Part shown: positions 6,702 through 12,682 of the stretch, one piece after another
Layout of the letters: every line of letters starts with the position of its first letter
Position numbering within the stretch: the stretch's first letter is position 1
Assembly (NCBI GenBank): GCA_024404295.1
Contig: JAKSQE010000023.1
Span: 1 to 12,682 of the forward strand
Direction of reading: 5' to 3'
Length of the DNA stretch: 12,682 nt
From: Oscillibacter sp.
Lineage (GTDB): Bacteria; Bacillota; Clostridia; Oscillospirales; Oscillospiraceae
Position numbers and translations under genes: made by a program
Notes under the pieces: model-generated
What the model was told of the DNA's origin: nothing
The model's database searches: none
The model's input: the letters and a program-made list of their open reading frames with translations, nothing else

Positions 6702-7643
6702 ATGGACATTCTCATTACTTGTCTGTTGTTTGCGTTGGGCATTGCGTTCATCGTCAAGGGCGGCGACACCTTTGTAGACGCCGCCAGCTGGATTGCAAAG
6801 GCTCTGCATATCCCCACCTTTATTATCGGTGCCACCATCGTCAGTCTGGCAACCACCCTGCCGGAGATGATCGTCTCTCTCATTGCAGCCATGGAGGGAA
6901 AAACGGATATGGCCGTAGGCAATGCCGTAGGTTCTGTCACCGCCAATACCGCCTTGATCATGGCAACCGCCATGCTGGCCATGTCTGTTGCCTGCAGTCG
7001 CAAGCAGTACTGGAAGCAAATTTTACTGCTGATCGCCGCAGCAACCGTCCTGCTGCTGTCCTGCCGCTCCGGTGAATTGAGCAACCTTGGCAGCATGATT
7101 CTGGCCGCTATTTTCGTTCTGTTCATGGTTCAAAATGTAGTCTCCGCAAAAATGAGTTCAAAAGGCAGCCATGATCGTGAAACGGTGGATCGCAGCCAAC
7201 TATCGAAAAATGTGATCCTTTTCCTGCTGGGCGCTGCCGCCATTGTTGTTGGCAGCCGCTTGATGGTCAACAATGGCAGCGCCATCGCCGCATGGCTTGG
7301 TGTGCCGGAACGCATCATTGCCGTCACTTTGATTGCCGTTGGCACCTCTCTTCCCGAATTGGTCACAACGATCACGGCTATCATCAAGAAAGAGTCCGCC
7401 TTGTCCATTGGCAATATTATCGGCGCCAACATCATCGACCTGTCCCTAATTTTACCCCTGTGCTCTCTGGCATCCGGCGAGGCTCTGCCGGTGTCTGCTC
7501 AGAGTATTGCGGTAGATCTTCCGGTCTGTCTGTTGGTAACTCTGGTTGCTGCACTCCCGCTGCTGATTTTTCAAAAAGCCAATAAGTGGCAGGGAATCAT
7601 TTTGCTGGGACTATACGCAGGTTACCTGGCCCTGGTGATTTAA
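6702..7643 (+). CDS. CaCA superfamily cation antiporter (YrbG/NCX-like), probable Mn2+/Ca2+ exporter
   Basis: This 313-residue inner-membrane protein has about ten hydrophobic segments in two inverted halves, joined by a polar loop near residues 149-167. It belongs to the Ca2+:cation antiporter (CaCA) superfamily. The alpha-1 repeat contains TTLPE (E55) and GNAVGSVTAN (N82). The alpha-2 repeat contains GTSLPE (E219) and GNIIGANIID (D246). As I align them, these four residues fall on the ion ligands E54, N81, E213 and D240 of the archaeal exchanger NCX_Mj, so the binding site looks intact. Length matches the short prokaryotic members. A yybP-ykoY riboswitch controls it, which points to Mn2+ export or Ca2+/Mn2+ homeostasis, although homology alone would give a calcium/sodium antiporter label. 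The counter-ion (Na+, H+ or K+) cannot be read from the sequence. Confidence 0.92.
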   Translation: MDILITCLLFALGIAFIVKGGDTFVDAASWIAKALHIPTFIIGATIVSLATTLPEMIVSLIAAMEGKTDMAVGNAVGSVTANTALIMATAMLAMSVACSRKQYWKQILLLIAAATVLLLSCRSGELSNLGSMILAAIFVLFMVQNVVSAKMSSKGSHDRETVDRSQLSKNVILFLLGAAAIVVGSRLMVNNGSAIAAWLGVPERIIAVTLIAVGTSLPELVTTITAIIKKESALSIGNIIGANIIDLSLILPLCSLASGEALPVSAQSIAVDLPVCLLVTLVAALPLLIFQKANKWQGIILLGLYAGYLALVI

Positions 7644-7665
7644 TCTCACACAATTTTATAAACAG

Positions 7666-7692
7666 AACGGACAGGCATTGCCTGTCCGTTTT
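7666..7692 (+). terminator. Intrinsic terminator between convergent antiporter and aro units
   Basis: AACGGACAGGC (7666-7676) pairs perfectly over 11 bp with GCCTGTCCGTT (7680-7690) around a 3-nt ATT loop. On the plus strand the stem runs into TTTT then GTTG, a fair U-tract ending the antiporter transcript. On the minus strand it lies 20 nt past the aroQ stop and is followed by CTGTTTATAAAA, a weaker tract. It may serve both directions. Confidence 0.88.
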
Positions 7693-7709
7693 GTTGTATC
7701 ATCTGATGA

Positions 7710-8144
7710 TCACTTTTTGAGGTAATCTTTCAAATAATGGATCGCCTCGATATACCCCTGCAGGCCAAGGCCCTTGTAGGTCTTGATGCAAGCCATACCT
7801 GCATAGGAGATCTGGCGGAACTCTTCACGGCTGTCCACATCGGAGATATGAACTTCCACCGTAGGGATAGAGACAGCTTTCAGTGCATCCAAAATGGCGA
7901 TACTGGTGTGCGTATAGGCAGCAGGGTTGATAACGATTCCGTCATACACCCCGTAGGCCGCCTGAATCTCATCCACAATGGCACCCTCATGGTTGGACTG
8001 GAAGCACTTGACTTCAATCTTCTCCTGCTCACAGGTGCTCCGGATCATCTCCAGCATGGTGGCATAATTCTGACTGCCATAGATAGCAGGTTCTCTCAGG
8101 CCCACCATATTGATATTCGGGCCGTTAATGACTAAAAGTTTCAT
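7710..8144 (-). CDS. aroQ: 3-dehydroquinate dehydratase, type II
   Basis: This cytoplasmic enzyme dehydrates 3-dehydroquinate to 3-dehydroshikimate, step three of the shikimate pathway. The 144 residues are full length for the dodecameric type II family, unrelated to type I AroD. Visible motifs are NGPNIN (7-12), the flexible lid with Arg17 and catalytic Tyr22 in LREPAIYG, SNHEG (50-54), INPAAYTHTS (72-81) with Asn73 and His79, and EVHIS (97-101) with catalytic His99, followed by REEFR (106-110). The motif usually read as HISN or HLSN has Asp at the last position (HISD), which leaves the catalytic His intact. It is the last gene of the aro operon: its ATG overlaps the aroE-aroK stop in an ATGA, and a terminator hairpin begins 20 nt past its stop. 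Confidence 0.96.
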   Translation of the reverse strand: MKLLVINGPNINMVGLREPAIYGSQNYATMLEMIRSTCEQEKIEVKCFQSNHEGAIVDEIQAAYGVYDGIVINPAAYTHTSIAILDALKAVSIPTVEVHISDVDSREEFRQISYAGMACIKTYKGLGLQGYIEAIHYLKDYLKK

Positions 8145-9361
8145 TGTACCTCCTCCATGATCGTCTGAATGGTCTCTTCCAATTCTCCGTCGTTGTTCAC
8201 CGTAACACCGGCAAAGCGCGTGTAAAGCGGCACCCGCCGCTCCAAGATCGTTTCCAACGGATTGGCCTGAGAAATGGGTCTGCCGTCTACCGGCAGCTTG
8301 TCCAAGCTGCGCTTCAGCCAGAAAATGCGGCCGTTTTGGTGCAGCAGCGGATAGTTTTCCTCTCTGGTCACACAGCCGCCGCCGGTGGAGAGAATGGCTC
8401 CGGACAGCTTACCCAATTCCGTCAGCACTTCCGTTTCCACTTCCCGGAAGCGGCCCTCCCCGTACTGTGCGAAGAACTCCGGAATCGGCATACCGATTTT
8501 TTCCACGATGCAGGCATCGGCATCATAGACCGTGCGTCCGGTCTTTTCACCCAGCAGCGCAGCCACGGTACTCTTACCGCAGCCGGGCATGCCGATGAGG
8601 ACAATATTCTCCAGATGGCTGTCCACAAATTGCTCGATACGGTCAATTTCACGATCAGCAATGGTGGTGCCGGTAAACCGTTCACAGGCACGCTTGGCCT
8701 GCCCTACCAACATGTGCAATCCGCTTTTGCAGGGAATTCCCAATTCCTCTGCCTGCAAGATCAAGGCTGTGCGGGCGGGATTATAGACCACATCCAAAAC
8801 GCACTCACACTGTGGAAAGGTCTTCAAATTCACAGGAGATGCTCCGTTCTTTGGATACATACCCACCGGCGTGGTGTTAACGATTACTTTTGCATCGGCA
8901 TGGCGGTCAAGATTATCATAGTTATTCTCGCCGCTACGGGAGATGACGACCACCTCCGCACCCATGCTCTTCAGCACAGCGCACACCGTATTAGACGCAC
9001 CGCCACTGCCCAAAACCAGCGCCTTTTTTCCTGCCACATCGACGCCGCAGGTGTGCACCATGCTCTCAAAGCCGTAGGCATCCGTGTTGTCGCCATACAG
9101 TGTACCATCGCTGCGACGAACCAATGTGTTGACATTGCCCAAACGTTGAGCGGTCTCAGACAACTCCTGGCAGTAGGGCAACACCGCTTTTTTATAAGGG
9201 ATGGTCACATTCAGACCGTCCCACGCCCCGTTTTTAAGGAAGTCGCCCAACTGTTCCGGCGGACACTCGTATAAACGATACTCATAATCCGCCAGCTGGT
9301 TATGAATCATGGGGGAATAGCTGTGTCCCAGCTTCTCGCCCAGCAACCCGCAGTGCAGCAT
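8141..9361 (-). CDS. aroE-aroK: Bifunctional shikimate dehydrogenase/shikimate kinase fusion (AroE-AroK)
   Basis: This 406-residue fusion covers two successive cytoplasmic steps: NADPH reduction of 3-dehydroshikimate to shikimate (AroE, about 1-250), then ATP-dependent 3-phosphorylation (AroK, about 250-406). AroE landmarks are GHSYSP (12-17), the catalytic Lys57 in NVTIPYK, Asp94 in NTD (92-94), the NADP loop GSGGAS (118-123), NTTPVGMYP (162-170) and the C-terminal GLHMLVGQ. AroK landmarks are the Walker A GMPGCGKST (257-265), DAD (280-282), Arg306 in GRFREVE, the shikimate-binding GGG (327-329), and GRPIS and RVPLY near the C-terminus. The start at 9361 shares a base with the P-protein stop (TGATG) and has GAGGTG 5 nt upstream. 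An ATG at 9406 would run 15 codons into the P-protein gene and lose the typical N-terminus. The 3' end overlaps aroQ by 4 nt. Confidence 0.95.
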   Translation of the reverse strand: MLHCGLLGEKLGHSYSPMIHNQLADYEYRLYECPPEQLGDFLKNGAWDGLNVTIPYKKAVLPYCQELSETAQRLGNVNTLVRRSDGTLYGDNTDAYGFESMVHTCGVDVAGKKALVLGSGGASNTVCAVLKSMGAEVVVISRSGENNYDNLDRHADAKVIVNTTPVGMYPKNGASPVNLKTFPQCECVLDVVYNPARTALILQAEELGIPCKSGLHMLVGQAKRACERFTGTTIADREIDRIEQFVDSHLENIVLIGMPGCGKSTVAALLGEKTGRTVYDADACIVEKIGMPIPEFFAQYGEGRFREVETEVLTELGKLSGAILSTGGGCVTREENYPLLHQNGRIFWLKRSLDKLPVDGRPISQANPLETILERRVPLYTRFAGVTVNNDGELEETIQTIMEEVQ

Positions 9362-10503
9362 CAGATCACCTCGCTGTAACTGCCGAGGTATGCGAACTCC
9401 TCGCAAACGCCGGGCATTTCACTCATCAACTGCAGGAACTGAGGCGAATACACCGATACATCCAAATCGAAATAGAACATAAATTCAAAGTTTCGGGCGG
9501 GCATCGGACGGCTCTCCAACTTATTCAGATTGATTCCTAACGCATAGAAGCGGGACAAGATCTTATACAGAGAGCCCGGTTCATGGGGCAAAACTGCCAT
9601 CAAACTGGTGCGGTCAGCACCGGGATAGATCTCCAAATCTTTGGAGATGCAGATGAAGCGGGTGAAATTGTTATCGTAGTCCTGAACACATTCCTCTACG
9701 CACTCCAGGCCATACAGCTTCATGCAGGCACGGGAGGACAGGGCAGCCACATCACGGCGTTCAGACTCGGCAACCATCTTTGCAGCCATAGCCGTATTCT
9801 CGCAGGCAGTGACTTTCACACCGGTCAAATTCTTCAGGTAGTCCGCACACTGGCTGATGGCCTGAGGATGAGAAAACACTTCCTTAATGTCAGACAGTTT
9901 TGTGCCGGACTTTGCCAGCAGGTTGTGTTCAATCTTCAACCGCATACTGCGTACAATGCTGAATTTATGCTGGGTCATCAGGTCATAGACGGCATTAATA
10001 GAACCTGCCGTACTGTTTTCCAGCGGAATCACGCCATACTGGCACAAACCCTTCTCGATGGCGGTAAACACCGCATCAAAGGATGTAAAATACATAATAT
10101 TCGCCATCTTGAAGAGTTTATCACAGGCGATCTGGGAGTTTGCACCCTCCACACCCTGACAGGCCACCACGGCGTTTTCAGGAAACAGCGGCGTAGTGTC
10201 CCGAATGGCAGATTCAATTTTTTGAGTCAGCTCTGTGTGATAGCCCATCAAACGGTTCTGATAACTGCGGCTCTGCTCAAAGATCACCGAATACAGCGGT
10301 GTCATATAGTTTTTCATGTTCTCCGGTGCTTTTTCGTTGATCTCCAGCAGCTTTTTCCGCTCTCGAATCGGATCAAGTACCGGTAATCCGTGCTCCTTTT
10401 TATATGCGCCGATCCCGGCGGCGATCTCCATGCGCTCAGCAAACAGCTTGATGAGCTGATCGTCTACGCGGTCGATTTTTTCTCTGTAATCACGCAAATC
10501 CAT
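9361..10503 (-). CDS. pheA: Bifunctional chorismate mutase/prephenate dehydratase (P-protein) with ACT domain
   Basis: This enzyme converts chorismate to prephenate and then to phenylpyruvate, the committed route to phenylalanine. It has 380 residues in three domains. The AroQ-type chorismate mutase (1-88) keeps the residues matching the E. coli P-protein active site: R7, R24, K35, D44, E48, S78 and Q82. The prephenate dehydratase domain (about 108-288) has a GVEGANSQ start, PLENSTAGS, and the catalytic NFTRFI with Thr281. The ACT regulatory domain (about 298-375) has GSLYKIL and ESRP (330-333), the phenylalanine-binding signature, so feedback inhibition by phenylalanine is expected. The start is 5 nt after the aroC stop, with GGGG about 8 nt upstream lying inside the end of aroC. 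The stop overlaps the aroE-aroK start by 1 nt. Confidence 0.95.
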   Translation of the reverse strand: MDLRDYREKIDRVDDQLIKLFAERMEIAAGIGAYKKEHGLPVLDPIRERKKLLEINEKAPENMKNYMTPLYSVIFEQSRSYQNRLMGYHTELTQKIESAIRDTTPLFPENAVVACQGVEGANSQIACDKLFKMANIMYFTSFDAVFTAIEKGLCQYGVIPLENSTAGSINAVYDLMTQHKFSIVRSMRLKIEHNLLAKSGTKLSDIKEVFSHPQAISQCADYLKNLTGVKVTACENTAMAAKMVAESERRDVAALSSRACMKLYGLECVEECVQDYDNNFTRFICISKDLEIYPGADRTSLMAVLPHEPGSLYKILSRFYALGINLNKLESRPMPARNFEFMFYFDLDVSVYSPQFLQLMSEMPGVCEEFAYLGSYSEVI

Positions 10504-10508
10504 TTCTG

Positions 10509-11573
10509 TTACCCCTTTTTCTCTTCCAGCAGAGCGTCGTATACTGCAATTGCCGCAGCCGCTTCCATACAGGGAACGGCACGGGGCACAATGCAGGGAT
10601 CGTGACGGCCGACGATGTTCAGTGTTTCCACCTGCATGGTTTCCAAATTCACGCTCTGCTGTGGCTTACCGATGGAGGGCGTGGGCTTCACCGCCGCGCG
10701 GAACGTCAGCGGCATTCCGTTGGTAATGCCGCCCAAAATGCCGCCGGCATGATTGGTCTCTGTGCAGACTTTTCCGTCTTTCACAGTAAAACAGTCGTTA
10801 TTCTCGCTGCCACGCATCGCAGCCACATCAAAACCGCTGCCAAACTCCAATCCCTTCACAGCGGGAATGCCAAACACGATGGAAGCAATGCGGTTTTCCA
10901 TACCGTCAAACATGGGGTCGCCCAGTCCGACAGGCAGGCCCAATACTGCCACCTCAATGACACCGCCTACGGAATCACCGTCGGCTCTTGCCTCGGCAAT
11001 GCAGTTTTTCATTGCTTCGCCGCATGCATCGTCCACCACCGGAAACTCCTTTTCCGCAGTAGATGCAGTCAATTCGCCCTGGTCTTTCACACCGCCGATG
11101 GAGGCGATACGGGAGATGATCTGAATGCCCTCTCTCTCCAAAAGCTGCTTGCAGATGCCACCGGCAATGCAGAGCGGAGCCGTCAGGCGACCGGAAAAAT
11201 GTCCGCCGCCGGCATAGTCCTGTGCACCGTGGTATTTTACCTGTGCCGTATAATCCGCATGGCCGGGGCGAGGGGTTTGAACCAAATTGGAATAATCGCC
11301 GGAGCGGGTGTTGGTGTTGCGAATCATGGCCGTCAGCGGTGCGCCACAGGTCACATCCCCCACCACGCCGGAGACAAACTCCGGCAAGTCGGCCTCTTTG
11401 CGAGGAGTGGAATAAGCGTTCTGCCCCGGCGCACGGCGCTTCAAAAAGCGCTGCAGGGCCTCCATATCAATTTGCTGACCGGCAGGCAGACCCTCTAACG
11501 TCACGCCAATAGCCGGTGAATGGGATTGGCCGAAGATGGTCAGCCGGATGTTTTGTCCGTAACTGCTGCTCAT
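10509..11573 (-). CDS. aroC: Chorismate synthase
   Basis: This enzyme eliminates phosphate from 5-enolpyruvylshikimate-3-phosphate (EPSP) to give chorismate, using reduced FMN, the last step of the common pathway. The 354 residues are full length. Visible motifs are FGQSHSPAIG (14-23) with catalytic His18, RRAPGQ (46-51), RPGHAD (102-107) with catalytic His105, GGGHFSGRLTA (122-132), GFDVAAMRGSENND, TNHAGGILGGITNGMP, and GRHDPCIVPRAVP near the C-terminus, all diagnostic of chorismate synthase. Its ATG overlaps the aroA stop by 4 nt (ATGA), with GGAGAGGG just upstream, and the P-protein gene follows after 5 nt. No flavin reductase domain is fused, so it is of the monofunctional bacterial type. 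Confidence 0.97.
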   Translation of the reverse strand: MSSSYGQNIRLTIFGQSHSPAIGVTLEGLPAGQQIDMEALQRFLKRRAPGQNAYSTPRKEADLPEFVSGVVGDVTCGAPLTAMIRNTNTRSGDYSNLVQTPRPGHADYTAQVKYHGAQDYAGGGHFSGRLTAPLCIAGGICKQLLEREGIQIISRIASIGGVKDQGELTASTAEKEFPVVDDACGEAMKNCIAEARADGDSVGGVIEVAVLGLPVGLGDPMFDGMENRIASIVFGIPAVKGLEFGSGFDVAAMRGSENNDCFTVKDGKVCTETNHAGGILGGITNGMPLTFRAAVKPTPSIGKPQQSVNLETMQVETLNIVGRHDPCIVPRAVPCMEAAAAIAVYDALLEEKKG

Positions 11574-12682
11574 ATTCCCTCTCCTTTCAGCTGTTCAAAA
11601 TGATTCCAGAAGTCCGGATAGGACTTTTGCACGCACTCGCTGCCCTGCACCGTTACCGATTCGGTGCAGACACAGCTTGCCACCGCCGCAGACATGGCAA
11701 TGCGATGGTCGCCGCATGCATCCACCGTTCCGCCTTTCAAACAAGGCACGCCGTGAATGATCAATCCCTCCGGCAATTCCTCCACTTCTGCGCCTAAGGC
11801 TCGCAGAAGCTGAGTTGTCGTCTGTAAACGGTCAGACTCCTTGATCCGGAGCCGACCTGCGTTGATAATGTGGGTATCCCCCTCAGCCACAGCCGCCACC
11901 ACGCTCAGCACCGGGATCAGGTCCGGAATCGGGGCTGCGTCAATGGTAATGCCGCGGAGGTGTTCACCTCGCACGGTAGCGGCGGTTTCGCCCAAAGTCA
12001 CCTCGGCGCCATAGGCTTTCAAACAGTCCAAAACGGCCCGGTCACCCTGGGACGTTGCCAGATTCAAGCCATCCACCAATACGCCCTTGCGGGACAGCGC
12101 ACCGATACAGAGGAAAAACGCAGCATTGGAGAAGTCGCCCTCTACCCGCAGTTTGTCCGGCAGATTTGATTTCTGATTGCCGGCAATCCGATAGTGATTT
12201 TCCGTTTTTTCAAAGGTAATGCCGCCCATACGGAGAGCGTCCTCCGTCATGGTAATATAGGCGGCGGATTCCAGCTTACCGGTAACATCCAAGGTACTGT
12301 TTTCCCTTAAATGCGGCAGCGCCATCAACAATCCGGAGATAAATTGAGAGGATACATCACCGGAGATGGAGAAAGGACCCGCTGTTAGCTGTCCTTCGCA
12401 ATACAGTTCCGCTCCGTCATTTCTCAGCGTCATACCGTGGTGCAACAGTTCACTCCACAGCGGCTCCAAGGGGCGTTCCGGAAGTCTGCCCTCCCGATGG
12501 AAGACAGCGTTCAGTCCTAAAGCACCCACCACCGGCAGTAAAAAGCGCAAGGTAGAACCGCTCTCGCCGCAATGCAGATGGCACAGCGTTGCGGGGACTT
12601 TCGTAATAGGCCACACCTCCAACAATCCGGGCTGCACTTCCCGAATAGATGCCCCCATAGCATTCAGACAGTTCATCGTCGC
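11570..12682 (-). CDS. aroA: 3-phosphoshikimate 1-carboxyvinyltransferase (EPSP synthase), 5' end outside window
   Basis: This enzyme joins phosphoenolpyruvate to shikimate-3-phosphate to form EPSP. The frame is open to the right edge, giving 370 residues, so the first ATG in frame (12676) is internal. It falls in the ATMNCLNAMGA stretch that normally lies about 55 residues into the protein. Numbering the visible part from the edge, GESGSTLR has Gly42 in the place of E. coli Gly96, VEGDFSNAAFF marks the second lobe, Asp254 (PDLIP) and Glu282 (RIKESDR) are 28 residues apart like the catalytic pair Asp313 and Glu341, and GDHRIAMS lies near the C-terminus. It is the first visible gene of the operon. 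Its stop overlaps the aroC start by 4 nt, and the operon promoter lies off the window. Confidence 0.96.
   Translation of the reverse strand, partial: ATMNCLNAMGASIREVQPGLLEVWPITKVPATLCHLHCGESGSTLRFLLPVVGALGLNAVFHREGRLPERPLEPLWSELLHHGMTLRNDGAELYCEGQLTAGPFSISGDVSSQFISGLLMALPHLRENSTLDVTGKLESAAYITMTEDALRMGGITFEKTENHYRIAGNQKSNLPDKLRVEGDFSNAAFFLCIGALSRKGVLVDGLNLATSQGDRAVLDCLKAYGAEVTLGETAATVRGEHLRGITIDAAPIPDLIPVLSVVAAVAEGDTHIINAGRLRIKESDRLQTTTQLLRALGAEVEELPEGLIIHGVPCLKGGTVDACGDHRIAMSAAVASCVCTESVTVQGSECVQKSYPDFWNHFEQLKGEGI

Noticed and set aside
8144..9274. Plus-strand open frame of 376 codons opposite the aroE-aroK fusion
   Set aside because: Every conserved AroE and AroK motif is on the other strand. 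This frame has the composition of an antisense shadow and no start signal.
9362..9406. Upstream ATG at 9406 as aroE-aroK start
   Set aside because: It would overlap the P-protein gene by 15 codons, while 9361 has a good ribosome binding site and the normal AroE N-terminus.
9583..10386. Plus-strand open frame of 267 codons opposite the P-protein gene
   Set aside because: Antisense shadow of a gene with intact catalytic and ACT motifs; no domain or ribosome binding site.
10602..11498. Plus-strand open frame of 298 codons opposite aroC
   Set aside because: Antisense shadow of chorismate synthase, His/Gln-rich, without recognisable motifs.
12674..12676. ATG at 12676 as aroA start
   Set aside because: The frame is open beyond it to the window edge, and the N-terminal part with the usual SKS-type motif is missing, so this Met is internal.
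1..12682. Defence island, mobile element, CRISPR or toxin-antitoxin system
   Set aside because: AddAB and a GNAT protein can neighbour such systems, but no transposase, integrase, direct repeat array, restriction gene or toxin-like small gene pair is present. The GNAT protein resembles SSAT rather than TacT-type toxins and lacks a DUF1778 antitoxin partner.

Overview
The window reads as ordinary chromosomal DNA of an anaerobic Firmicute of the class Clostridia, plausibly an Oscillospirales/Ruminococcaceae-type gut bacterium. The evidence is the AddAB recombination machinery instead of RecBCD, the Fe-S type AddB, strong GGAGG ribosome binding sites, type II dehydroquinase, a shikimate dehydrogenase-shikimate kinase fusion, and a mid-range GC content. 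The taxonomic call is an inference from gene content, not from a marker gene. No tRNA, rRNA, mobile element, CRISPR array or phage gene is visible, and coding density is very high.

Layout. (1) Positions 1-5179, minus strand: addB followed by addA, overlapping by 8 nt. AddA is cut by the left edge after 623 residues. (2) Positions 5207-5328: a divergent promoter region. (3) Positions 5329-6440, plus strand: an SSAT-like GNAT acetyltransferase and a DUF1643 protein, joined by a 1-nt TGATG overlap and followed by a strong intrinsic terminator. (4) Positions 6500-7643, plus strand: a sigma-A type promoter, a yybP-ykoY (Mn2+) riboswitch with a terminator expression platform, and a CaCA-family cation antiporter. 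(5) Positions 7666-7692: an intrinsic terminator between convergent units. (6) Positions 7710-12682, minus strand: a shikimate/phenylalanine operon read as aroA (5' end outside the window), aroC, P-protein (chorismate mutase-prephenate dehydratase-ACT), aroE-aroK fusion and aroQ.

How the genes work together. AddAB processes double-strand breaks for RecA loading. The aro operon supplies five shikimate-pathway activities (AroQ, AroE, AroK, AroA, AroC) in four genes, and adds the first two steps toward phenylalanine through a feedback-regulated P-protein. Its genes are linked by overlaps of 1-4 nt or a 5-nt gap, so translational coupling is likely. The antiporter is probably a Mn2+ and/or Ca2+ exporter switched on when the riboswitch binds Mn2+. 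Its reading frame extends upstream into the aptamer, but the real start is at 6702.

I did not find a convincing undescribed system. The most informative structure is the riboswitch, where I can trace three mutually exclusive helices that predict an ON switch. The least understood gene is the DUF1643 protein coupled to the acetyltransferase.
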